DNA of 15,000 nt, taken from contig NC_091574.1 in NCBI RefSeq assembly GCF_042767895.1, positions 17,606,277-17,621,276 on the forward strand, read 5' to 3'. Position 1 is the stretch's first letter. Each line of letters begins with the position of its first letter. Positions 1-7,913 of the stretch are shown piece after piece. Below the pieces are notes generated by a model that did no database searches, was not told the DNA's origin, and saw only the letters and a list, made by a program, of their open reading frames with translations. Position numbers and translations under genes: made by a program. The stretch is from Penaeus vannamei (Eukaryota; Arthropoda; Malacostraca; Decapoda; Penaeidae).

Positions 1-470
1 GAGACACGGGTGAATGTATTAACTTGTGAAAGACGGTAATTAGAGCTGTAGCTTCGTTGCATTAATGCCATTTCTTCTGCTACGATATACGCACGATGAA
101 ACATATAAGTGCACAAACACATGTATGTCGAGATCTATATTGATTCGACATTTAAAAGATGCATTGTTTATTGTTAACATGTACGCATCCCACTGAAATG
201 TTTCTTAACGTATTTTATTTGTGAAAAGGCATATCAATATAGTATAGATCAATGTTATAACTGAGAAAGTATATTTTGACGTTTGTCAGATTAAATATTA
301 ACAACTCAAAGGGGGGGGGGGTAATCAGCAATTTTGCCCTCGCTGTTCTTCGTCAGACGAGTCTTGATTTTTGCCACATGTTGAGGAAAACGAGGTATAC
401 CCCCCAGGCCATGTTTACAACTAGCCATTGTTGATAGGAAATATTCATTGGTTATTATTATTTTTTTTTT

Positions 471-496
471 GGGTGGGGGTGGGGGGTGGGGGGTGG
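471..496 (+). promoter_or_regulatory. Putative G-quadruplex motif
   Basis: Four guanine tracts of 3, 5, 6 and 6 G (471-473, 475-479, 481-486, 488-493), plus a trailing GG, are separated by single T loops. Single-nucleotide loops give the most stable parallel quadruplexes known. The block directly follows a T10 run. It could equally be a plain G-rich simple repeat with no function. Confidence 0.7.
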
Positions 497-1088
497 AAGT
501 GAATACTGCAACTCGAGTGTGAGAAAGAAAAATAATGAAGGTTAGAAGGGAAGGGTCGATTACTTAATGCCCAAGACAGATACCAGGGGTAAGGTTGTGT
601 GTCGATCCTGTCTCATTTTTGTGTTTATTTTCATTATTGATTTATAAATAGTAGGTCAAAGGAGGGTGCAAATTTAAAGTTAATATTAGACTTGAATTAA
701 ATTAGCAGAGAATATTCTTTGCTTATTCTTATAAAGTTCATTGATAAGTTTTACACTGTTATATGCAACTTGTTTGTTATTTGTTTATAGAATTTAAAAT
801 TTTGGTTTCTATGACCGTCGTGTCTTTGGGACTCACTCAATAGAGGAATGAATTCACTCCATCCCGTGAGCCATATATAGGCCGTCAAGTCATGCAACGC
901 ATATTAAAATTAGACAAGGCTAAAGTAGGCTTTCTCGGGGTTCTCTTAAAATCTACAACCTTATCATTTGTATGAGACTTGATATCAATATATATTTCCT
1001 TCTGAATATGAAAATTCATGATACAACACCGGTGTCATTCTTACACTGTTTTTTATTGGCAGGATTAAATATCGTCTCTTGCATGTAT

Positions 1089-1114
1089 ATACACACACAC
1101 AGGCACACACACAC
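1089..1114. repeat. (CA)n microsatellite
   Basis: A short AC dinucleotide array, interrupted once by AGGC. The reading frame that crosses it has no family resemblance. Confidence 0.85.
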
Positions 1115-1286
1115 TCTATTCACAAATCAACGCCTCTGTTTATCAAGGCTTTCGTGATCACAAGTAGGCTATTGGTGACCCCAGCTAACTCACTCATCTG
1201 AAGGGTAAAACTGGCTGCAAGATTTTCTTGCACTGAACGATGATTGCACATTCCAGTACTTGGCGGAAACAACGCAATGAGTTTAG

Positions 1287-1505
1287 AACTCGAGAAATGT
1301 CATAAGACATGGCCATTCTACTACCGGTCATCAGTCGCCAAACTCGCTTCCAGAGGAATGCCACACAAGACGTCCCTTTACAGAACGACTGTATAGAACT
1401 AGAAAGTTGTATAGCCTACACCCAGTGGCTGTAAACACCCAGTCAGTGTCCTTGCCAGCATCTCCATCGAGACGACCTTCATCAAATGTGTCTTGCGATT
1501 TCCAC
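1287..1505 (+). pseudogene. Possible C-terminal Gag linker
   Basis: This is a 73-codon open stretch in the frame beginning at 1287, bounded by TAG (1284-1286) and TAA (1506-1508). It is Ser/Pro/Arg-rich towards its end, which is common in the flexible Gag segment before a zinc knuckle, and the knuckle follows in another frame 55 nt later. No family motif is visible in it. Chance openness is a real possibility, so this is only a positional inference. Confidence 0.25.
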
Positions 1506-1764
1506 TAAAGCACCACACATAGCACTTTCTCGATCACCCACAAGGTCAGGCTCTTACAAATGTTTCAGATGTGGTCAGAACAGTCACATGGCCTGGGAAT
1601 GCCCCTTTCCCTGGCGCCAGGGAGACAGAGATCCGAGTCTCAATGGCAGATTCAGAAGGAGCCAGCCATTCAGGCTCTATCCAGATGAGAGAGGCTCTGA
1701 TGAGTATTCTGGAGTTAAGAGTGTACGAGATGGAAGAGCGACCTCTCGTGACAATCAATGTTAA
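1486..1764 (+). pseudogene. Gag nucleocapsid zinc-knuckle fragment
   Basis: The frame contains a perfect retroviral-type zinc knuckle of form CX2CX4HX4C at residues 26-39 (1561-1602; CFRCGQNSHMAWEC). Such knuckles bind and package retrotransposon RNA in the nucleocapsid part of Gag. The segment after it is Arg/Ser-rich and then loses the frame: the protease continues one frame over, from about 1700. The ATG at 1486 is internal to the old Gag and is not a real start. With no upstream capsid domain recognisable and the frame broken, this is a relic. A single cellular CCHC protein is an alternative, but the retropepsin motif directly downstream argues against it. Confidence 0.6.
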
Positions 1765-2039
1765 CGGCAAGACAGCTCTATGTTTCATAGACACTGGGTG
1801 GCAAACCATGCTTATTAAACCCCGTGCTCCAAAGGAGACACATTGCCACGACAGTTATCCTTGAAGACCCTACAAGGGATTTCTGGGAAACCTTTTACAT
1901 CTATTTAGGTTTCGAACTTGGGGAAGGTCTGATCAATAATTATGGAGCCACCATAGCAGATCTGGACTTTCCAAGAGACATTCTTTCTGAAAACTATGTT
2001 TTATGTTGTGGTCAACTGCCTCTTCAACAGGCACTGTAA
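1679..2039 (+). pseudogene. Retropepsin (aspartic protease) fragment
   Basis: A hydrophobic strand followed by the active-site triad FIDTG (Asp codon 1790-1792), then a polar turn and a basic residue, fits the N-terminal half of a retroviral-type protease, which cleaves the Gag-Pol polyprotein. The second half moves to another frame from about 1824. It ends in a stretch reading like the ADLDFPRDILSEN region, comparable with the hydrophobic-Gly-hydrophobic-Asp-Phe-Leu block near the end of retropepsins. In that block the usual glycine seems to be missing. At least one frame change lies between 1810 and 1850. The protein cannot be made from this copy. Confidence 0.5.
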
Positions 2040-2189
2040 TTTAGAAAAACTGCCGCTTCCCAGTTGTATATACCAATGCGAAATCTCTTAAGATAGCTTG
2101 CCTTAAAAGTAAAACATGCATTAATCAAGACAATGCTCACAGAAACTACCCAGGACAATAAGGAGGCAGCAGTACATCTTGAGGGATGC

Positions 2190-2391
2190 GTGTTATGATT
2201 AAGCCTGGCAGATGGGATGTGTTATTAACCCCTACTGCCTCAGACTCTTTGACTTTGCCCTATTCGGTGATTACTCTTGCCAAAACCCTTCATCACGACC
2301 AATAAAGCTAAACTGCAGAACAAGACGCAATCTACAGTAGCAATCCTGAGCCTGTAAAACCAGGGAAAGAAATAACAGTTATGCTTGGAAC
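2190..2391 (+). pseudogene. Post-protease linker remnant of the polyprotein
   Basis: Two short readable blocks remain. One contains IKPGRWDVLLTP and continues to a stop at about 2302. The other contains NPEPVKPGKEITV, ending in TGA near 2391. The second resembles the 'NP...V.(K)G..I' segment that commonly sits between protease and reverse transcriptase in Gypsy-like elements. The resemblance is by eye only. No reverse transcriptase follows. Confidence 0.35.
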
Positions 2392-2458
2392 GATGACTTG
2401 AAAGCTGAAAGCGGAAAGATGAGTACTCCTTGTAAAAGTGACGCAGAACTTTAAAGTC

Positions 2459-2536
2459 AAATGATTAGGGGTGCCCGCAGCGGCGATGCTGTATCTAAAA
2501 GAGAAATGGTTAGGCGGACCCACAGCTGCGATGCAG
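2459..2536 (+). repeat. 45-bp imperfect tandem duplication
   Basis: Positions 2459-2491 and 2504-2536 match at 26 of 33 positions with a period of 45 nt, exactly 15 codons. In one frame both copies encode the pattern K-x-LG-x-P-x-AAM. The first copy has TGA where the second has TGG. The multiple-of-three period suggests that it arose while the frame was still coding. Confidence 0.7.
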
Positions 2537-2539
2537 ATC

Positions 2540-3478
2540 CTGCAGCGACAATATACAGATTCCTTTGGAACTTTAAAAGCAGGAGCATTTAATAGTGCTC
2601 ACGGCGACGTGAGATACTTGTAGCTTGGAAATGAAGTTAGTATTTCTACTCGTGATTATCCTGATCAGATAGACATTGCCTTGCCAATGTGGGAGCCTCA
2701 GAGTTTGATAACCAGTCTTGTTGGGAGGCAATTAGTGCCATGATTACAAGATGTCCTGTCGAGGATTCCTCTAAAGAAGATTTCAAGTATGACTGTGGGA
2801 TGAAGTGGGATTATTCAGTTTTCCAGATCTTAGAAGATATAAGTGAGAAAAGTGACATAAACTTAGAAAACAGTGTTACCTCCCTCGATAGCAATCTGAC
2901 TGAATAAAAGCCATTGCACAGTGGATAGATGTAACTATTCCTGAGTATATTGATGCGGCGGATGGTGAAACAAATTGTAATCCATCTATTCGTACAGGTC
3001 ATGCTGACTCATAGCAGAGTCGCTCTGTGACAGGAGCACACTCTTTACAAAGATTGGTTACGATAGCTTGAGCCTATTTCGGAACCAGATAGTGCTAGTG
3101 AATAGAGTGCCGTTAAGTGAACAACCAGTGAATGAGATGCATCATATTTTGAGAAGTGAAGTTTACTCTTTAAACTAACCGAATAAAACAAGTTAGACAG
3201 AAAGTTTAGTTTACCACGCAATTTACTGAAGCAGCTAGTGATATTGATTGCAGTGTTGTATTTGTATTATATCATATTTGTATTGTATTTGTGTTGATAT
3301 AACTGATCATGTTGAAATTATATTAATATGTGTTGACTTATTGACCTTGATATGTGGTCATATATTTTATACCTTGAACAGCGTGTCCAGCTCCACATGC
3401 ACCTTAGCTTTAAAAGGCGTGTAATCGCGCTCAGGCCTTCCCTTTCTTCTGTTTCCAGGTCGTCTCTGCTGGCGCTCC
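2540..3478. other. No recognisable gene
   Basis: The longest open frame is 72 codons (2689-2907, +). It is acidic and has no motif I recognise. It may be a further remnant of the upstream polyprotein or chance. Many stops occur in all other frames. The end of the stretch (3240-3340) is T/A/G-rich with short direct repeats such as TTTGTATT. Confidence 0.5.
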
Positions 3479-4130
3479 GACCCCATGGCACTGGAGGGTT
3501 GTGAGGTCTCCACCCACCCCCCCACCCCCATTCCTCCGTCCTGAACCGTGCCCCATCCCTTATCCTCCTACTTACTCTTGTTTCCCTTAGTCTCCCCAGT
3601 ACCTCCTTTTTGCTTAAGTCTCCCCCCTTTTCCACTCCTGTATTTCTCTCTCTCTCTCTCTCTCTACCCTTCTCTGAAACCTGCACTCTATCAACTTCTT
3701 TTTCTATTTCGTTTCCTCTACCTACTTTCCCCCCCTTTCTTTCACTCCTTTCCTGTTCGTTTCTTTCCCTCATCCTCATCTTTCCTCTTTTTCCTCTTTC
3801 CCTTTCTATTCTTTCCCTCTATGCTAATTTTCTCGTTTTCTACTTTGTTTATTCCTTCGTTATGCTATCGTACTCCCCTCTGCCTCTCGCTCCTTCCTCG
3901 TTCATTCATTTCTTTCATGTTTCTTCTTTAACTTTGTGATATATTTTCTTTTTGGTCATTTTTCTCACAAACTAATTTCTTTTCGTTTTCTATTATTTCC
4001 TCTTTCCATGAAAAATCTCTTTCATTTGCATCTCTTGGCTTACGTTTATTTTTCTCCTGTTCGTTCTTTTTTTTAAAGTTTGTTATACCTACCTTCTATC
4101 CTCCAACCTAATATCCTACCTGTCCCCTCG
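3478..4130 (+). repeat. Long polypyrimidine (C/T) tract
   Basis: The + strand is dominated by C and T for about 650 nt, including a (CT)n run (about 3645-3665) and C-runs at 3513-3534, which on the minus strand give G-tracts able to form a quadruplex. Overlapping open frames on both strands here are low-complexity Leu/Pro/Ser/Phe or Arg/Glu strings and are not genes. The tract ends at the 3' end of the LINE, so the LINE seems to have inserted at its edge. Confidence 0.75.
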
Positions 4131-4136
4131 CCACCC

Positions 4137-4149
4137 TCAATTTCTTGGT
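4137..4149. repeat. Candidate target-site duplication, copy at LINE 3' end
   Basis: TCAATTTCTTGGT is next to the heptad tail of the minus-strand LINE and overlaps its last three bases. It matches TCGATTCCTTGGT at 10313-10325 in 11 of 13 positions. Both differences are transitions, and one is CpG to CpA. Confidence 0.5.
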
Positions 4150-4318
4150 TAATGGTTAATGGTTAAAATAAATGTGCTAGACATCTAAGGTCATATAGCA
4201 CTATAGGAAGGTATAGTAAAGAGGGATGTCAGGTGATAGTCGCTATGTGTCAACTATCCAGAGTAGTGTTGAAAGGTTGAAGATGGGGGAAAAGGTTATG
4301 GTGGTTTAGATAAGGGAG
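4147..4318 (-). other. LINE 3'UTR and heptad tail
   Basis: After the ORF2 stop the minus strand runs for about 170 nt and ends in 2.9 copies of a 7-nt unit (+ strand GGTTAAT, GGTTAAT, GGTTAA at 4147-4166). A short tandem repeat in place of poly-A is typical of I-type LINE tails; the Drosophila I factor has TAA repeats. It probably marks where reverse transcription began. Confidence 0.65.
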
Positions 4319-4660
4319 TTAGATCAAGTGAAGGGTATTTATGCTTCTGAGGAAGGAGAAAAGGTTGTCAAGGCAGAAACTGTGGGATTCTGCAAGGCTG
4401 TCTGATATGTTGGGAGGTCGGTGAAGGGAAGATAGGTGTGGAAATGCAGAGGTACGTGCTGTATTAAAGCGTGGACAAGACAAGAGAATGTGTGGAACTG
4501 AAAGAGGGACGTTATATAGAGGACATAGGGGCGGGTCTGAGTGTGACATTAGATAGGCGTGTGTTAGACGAGTGTGGCCAATACGTAAGCGTGCGAGGGC
4601 CGTCTTCCAACGTCTGTTTTTTGTGAAATGGAGCTGACCAAGAGGAGATTGATGGTTTTA
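4319..4660 (-). pseudogene. ORF2 C-terminal zinc-like motif segment
   Basis: Behind RNase H, the block RLRIGHTRLTHAYLMSHSDP and a cysteine-histidine motif match the conserved C-terminal zinc-like motif of I- and R1-type ORF2 proteins, normally CX2CX8HX4C. Here the second cysteine is Tyr (CPLY in place of CPLC, TAT where TGT or TGC is expected). The His and the last Cys are still present. The segment is joined to RNase H only through three frame changes between 4720 and 4610. One of these is an extra A in a run of six at the K/NRRW junction. Confidence 0.75.
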
Positions 4661-4673
4661 CAGTATGTGTAAT

Positions 4674-5115
4674 TTATTGTTGTGGAGTCTTGACCAAAAA
4701 GATAGTGGACATTGCGGCATAGCGTGCAAGAGTATCTGCCTGTTCATTGCCAGGGATTCCAACATGGCTGGGTACCCAGCAAAATCTGACAGATTTGTGA
4801 CGTGTGGATAGATAAAACAACCAGTTCTGGATCTTACAGACAAGGGGGTTGGTCGAGTGTATAGACTCTATGAGGGTTAAAGAGTTACGGGAGTCAGTAA
4901 AAATAGTAAAAGAGTAAGAGGGGGATGAGTATATGCGTTTTAAGGAAAATAGGAGTGCATGCAGTTCTGTAGTAAGGACACTAGATTCAGGAGAAAGGGT
5001 GTATTTGAAAGTGCAGTTTGGGAATGTTACTGCGAATCCAGCTCCTGAGATGGATTTGGAACCGTCAGTGTAAACATGAATGCTGGAGGAATGAATGGAG
5101 ACATGGTCAAGGAAA
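4674..5115 (-). pseudogene. ORF2 domain: RNase H
   Basis: A type I RNase H domain lies in one continuous frame. YTDGSKS supplies the first Asp (about 5075-5055), TTELHAL the Glu (4974-4957), FTDSRNSL the second Asp (about 4905-4880) and NEQADTLA the last Asp (4749-4726), followed by the WVPSHVGIPGN-type loop just before it. All four carboxylates are kept. The domain would remove the RNA strand of the RNA-DNA hybrid. Its presence separates this element from Jockey, CR1 and RTE elements. The frame breaks directly after it, near 4710, where the reading passes to SPLSFWSRLHNNK in another frame. Confidence 0.88.
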
Positions 5116-5558
5116 TGAGTGAGAAGGATAGAGAGGGGAATATCTGATTTTGGTGGGCCAGGGAAAACTGAGGAGCAAATACAGGGGTTAGGTATAAGCC
5201 ATGGACAGAAAGTGGGAGAGGTCGGGAAAGGGGGAATGGGAGAGGAGGGTATCCATGCGTACGGGGAGAGGAGTTGGTAAACGTGGAGAAGAGGTAAAGG
5301 TATGAAGTAAGGATTGTGGAATAGTAAGTTTGGTAAGGGAAAATTGGTGAAATCGAGCATAGCATCGAAGAGAGAGAAGTGCTCGACGTCGAGAGAGGGA
5401 CGGCATGCCAGATTCAGTATATAGGCTCTCAACTGGAGAGGAGCGGAAGGCGCCTAGGGCTAAGCAGAGACCACTGTGGTGGATTGTATCAAGGTGAACA
5501 AGAAGAGAGGTTGAGGCAGAGGAGTAGATATGGCATCCATAATCTAGAGTGGAGAGAA

Positions 5559-6650
5559 TCAAGGTAACATGAAGATGGAGGAGAGTTTTGCATCTGAGCC
5601 CCAGGAGAGGTGTGAAAGAGTTTGTAAGACTCGAAAGCGGCTTTGAGCTTTTTCTTTGATGTACAAGATATGGTCTAACCAGGACAATTTAGAATCAAAT
5701 ATAACGCCTAGAAATTTGCCAGAAGAACGGTATTGGAGTGGAGCGTTATATAAGAAGAGTGGGGGTTTGGGAACCGTATGTGAGCGAGAGAAAAGGATGG
5801 GGAAAGATTTAGAAGTAGAAAAGCGAAAGCCATGGTGGCCCAAGAAGTTACTGATGTTATTGCAGACAGAAGGAATTGACAGAGATCTGGTATGGATGTG
5901 CCAGATGCATAGATGGTTAAGTCATCAACATATAGTGATGCCCGGGCTCCTGGTTGTAGGACTGAGGCTATGTCATTTACAGCAAGAAGGAATAAAGTGG
6001 TACTAAGCACACTTCCTTGTGGGACACCTCCGAATTGAGGAAAGGATGATGACGTGGAAGAGGCAATTTTGACCTGGAAGGTACGTTTAGAAAGGAAGGA
6101 TTTGATGAAAACGCCCATGTTTCTACGTAAGCCTAAGGACAATTGTTGGAGGATATGGTATCGCCATGTGGTATCATATGCTTTTTCTAGATCAAAGAAT
6201 ATGGCTAATACGGATTCATGGCGTGCAAATGCCGATGGAATATATGTCTCGAAATGGGCAAGTGGGTCTGCTGTACTTCAGGCACGTCGGAAACCAAATT
6301 GGGAAGGGGAAAGGAGATTATGAGACTCAAGATACCACATTAAGCGGAAGTTAACCATTCGTTCTAGTAGTTTGCACAAGCAGCTAGTTAGAGCTATGGT
6401 GCGGTAATCTTGGGGTAGGGTACCTGATTTATTGGATTTTAAGAAAGGTAGGATAAGAGCATCTCGCCAATGAAAAGGAAAATTTCCTGACCTCCATATG
6501 TATGTTGAAAATAGATAAAAGGAAGGATAGAGAAGAAGATGGGAGGTGTCAGAGCATACGATAGTGAATACCATCAGGGCCTTCATGAATGTTGCGGCAC
6601 GACTGTAATGCAGCGTTGAGGTCAGAAGAAGAAAAAGGAGCATTATAGGA
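5559..6650 (-). pseudogene. ORF2 domain: reverse transcriptase
   Basis: The early motif GPDGIHYRML is at about 6582-6552 and is followed at once by TGA. The next blocks are DYRTIALTSCLCKLLERMV (about 6420-6360) and FGFRRA, followed by a second TGA (6280-6278). Motif A has FFDLEKAYD (Asp at 6193-6191), motif B has GVPQGSVLS (about 6030-6005) and motif C has YVDDL (5932-5918). Both catalytic aspartates of YVDD and the motif A aspartate are intact. The thumb region shifts frame near 5833, at the SWA / HHGFRFSTSK junction, and again near 5588. It is therefore a readable but non-functional RT of the LINE type. Confidence 0.88.
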
Positions 6651-7229
6651 CTCATCAGAGGATAGGGTGAACATAATAGGGATGCGTTCTTTGATGGCTT
6701 TAATGGAAGAAAAGTGTGGAGTAAGGTGAGAGCCACTACTGACCTGGCTGAAATAGTTGCCCAGTTCATTAGCTACTTCGACAGGTTCAGATATGAGAGT
6801 ATCTCGAATATGGAGGACGGGTGCAGGATGGGAGGGATGTTTGTCTGATAATTTATGGATCCGTCGCCAAACAACTGAAATAGATGTAGAAGATGTAATT
6901 GATGAAATATAATTTTGCCAGCTATTTGTTTTGCTGTTTCTAATTGTACGGCGAAGATGGGCAGATGCCCTTTTAAAGGAAATAAAGGCTGATAGCTGGT
7001 GAGGGGTGCCTCGTTTGTAGCGATAGCCATCCCAGGCTGCTCGTTTTAAGCGAAGCGCTTTGGTGCAATCAGAATTCCACCATGGAACACATTTAGAGGT
7101 ATGAGGTTTTGAAGTTCGAGGAATGGCTGTATAGGCAGCTCTTAGGATCGTGGTTGTAAAACATTGTAGCATATCTGAAATGGACGGTAAAGGGGATGGA
7201 GGGATAGGTATAGTAGAGAGTGAAGTGAA

Positions 7230-7913
7230 AGTATGCCAGTCAGCTCTATCAAAGCACCAGTGTGGAGGATTAGGAAGTGGTACACATGAAGTAGGAGAAA
7301 GGAGTACTGGGAAGTGGTCACTATAGGGGAAGTGGTCTAGAACTGACCAATGGAAATCTAAATGTAGAATAGGAGAGCATAGAGAGAGGTCAAGGCATGA
7401 AAAGGATTGTGTGCACATGTCAAAGTGTGTGGGGCGATCTGAATTAAGAATAATTAGGTTATTTGTCAAGAGGAAGCGTTCTAGAGATCGGCCTCGACAG
7501 TTGGTGGTAGAATCACCCCACAGAGTGTGGCGGCAGTTGAAATCAACTACGAGGAAAGGTGGTTGGATTTGGGAAATTAGAGTTTCACAGGCAGCAAAGT
7601 CAATGGCATGGGATGGGGAGAAGTAGACTGAAATTACTGTAATCCAGCGGCGAAGAAAGATGCGAATAGCTGTACACGGGACAGTAGTTTGTATGGGAGG
7701 TATGACATAAGGTGTTTTATGATGGATAAGTATAGACAAGACATAAAGGGAGTGTGGGGAAGAGATAAAATGGTAATTGGGAATTGGAATAGGAGGGTGT
7801 GTGATGAAAGTCTCTTGGAGGCAGATAATAGATGGATTATAAGAAGCAAGAATATGACGTAGGTCTGGTCTATGAGAACGGAAACCGCGAATATTCCAAT
7901 GTAGGAGAGCTAT
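7230..7913 (-). pseudogene. ORF2 domain: APE-type endonuclease
   Basis: Motifs appear in the expected order: HWNIRG (about 7902-7885), CLQETF with the catalytic Glu (about 7820), DFN (about 7544-7536), a PTH then LDLSL segment (about 7440-7390) and SDHFPV with the final Asp-His pair (7322-7305). These are the metal-binding and catalytic positions of apurinic-endonuclease-like LINE nucleases that make the first-strand nick. Every catalytic residue that I can place is retained. The usual Gly before DFN is Val here (VVDFN) and the position after Asn is Cys, both mild departures. The whole domain is in one uninterrupted frame, unlike the rest of ORF2. The frame opens without an ATG. Confidence 0.85.

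Larger units (their letters stand above)
1..1280. other. Gene-free flank
   Basis: No protein family is recognisable on either strand. The only open frames are short and of biased composition. The stretch is AT-rich and broken by an 11-G run (311-321), a T10 run (461-470) next to a G-rich block, and a small (CA)n array (1089-1114). No promoter can be assigned to a downstream gene. Confidence 0.6.
1287..2540 (+). mobile_element. Decayed LTR-retrotransposon gag-pol relic (Gypsy-like)
   Basis: Three blocks occur in the order expected of a gag-pol polyprotein: a CCHC knuckle (1561-1602), an aspartic protease DTG site (1790-1798), and a linker of the kind that follows protease in Gypsy-type polyproteins (about 2190-2391). 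They lie in three different frames with stops between them, so the copy is dead. I found no reverse transcriptase, integrase, LTR or primer-binding site in the window, so only the middle of the element remains. Assignment to Gypsy rather than another LTR group rests on domain order and general resemblance, not on a search. A Pao/BEL or other retropepsin element is the main alternative. Confidence 0.55.
4319..7913 (-). pseudogene. LINE ORF2: endonuclease - reverse transcriptase - RNase H polyprotein, broken
   Basis: ORF2 nicks target DNA and copies the element RNA in place. About 1,198 codons separate the ATA at 7913 from the stop at 4319, a normal length for the I superfamily. The first 454 codons (7913-6552), covering the endonuclease and the start of the RT region, are open. 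Then come TGA at 6551-6549, a frame change near 6500, TGA at 6280-6278, and further frame changes near 5833, 5588, 5205, 4710, 4660 and 4615. Domain order is endonuclease, RT, RNase H, C-terminal zinc motif. No in-frame ATG lies between the upstream TAA (7919-7917) and the first endonuclease motif; the expected start position reads ATA. Confident as a pseudogene of this family. Confidence 0.9.

Noticed and set aside
972..1157. 61-codon + strand frame
   Set aside because: Partly a translation of the (CA)n array, with no family motif.
3318..3779. 153-codon minus-strand open frame
   Set aside because: Arg/Glu/Gly string from the reverse of a polypyrimidine tract; low complexity and no domain.
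3548..3939. Two overlapping + strand frames of 109-127 codons
   Set aside because: Leu/Ser/Phe/Pro strings from the same C/T tract; both frames look alike, which shows a compositional effect.
4147..4166. Heptad repeat as an interstitial telomere
   Set aside because: GGTTAAT is not the arthropod TTAGG unit, there are fewer than three copies, and it stands exactly at a LINE 3' end.
5379..6354. Several + strand frames of 60-116 codons
   Set aside because: They lie opposite clearly recognisable RT and RNase H coding sequence and have no family resemblance of their own.
6278..6551. In-frame TGA codons as selenocysteine or read-through
   Set aside because: They occur in a copy with many other stops and frame changes and match CpG decay of Arg codons; no recoding signal is visible.
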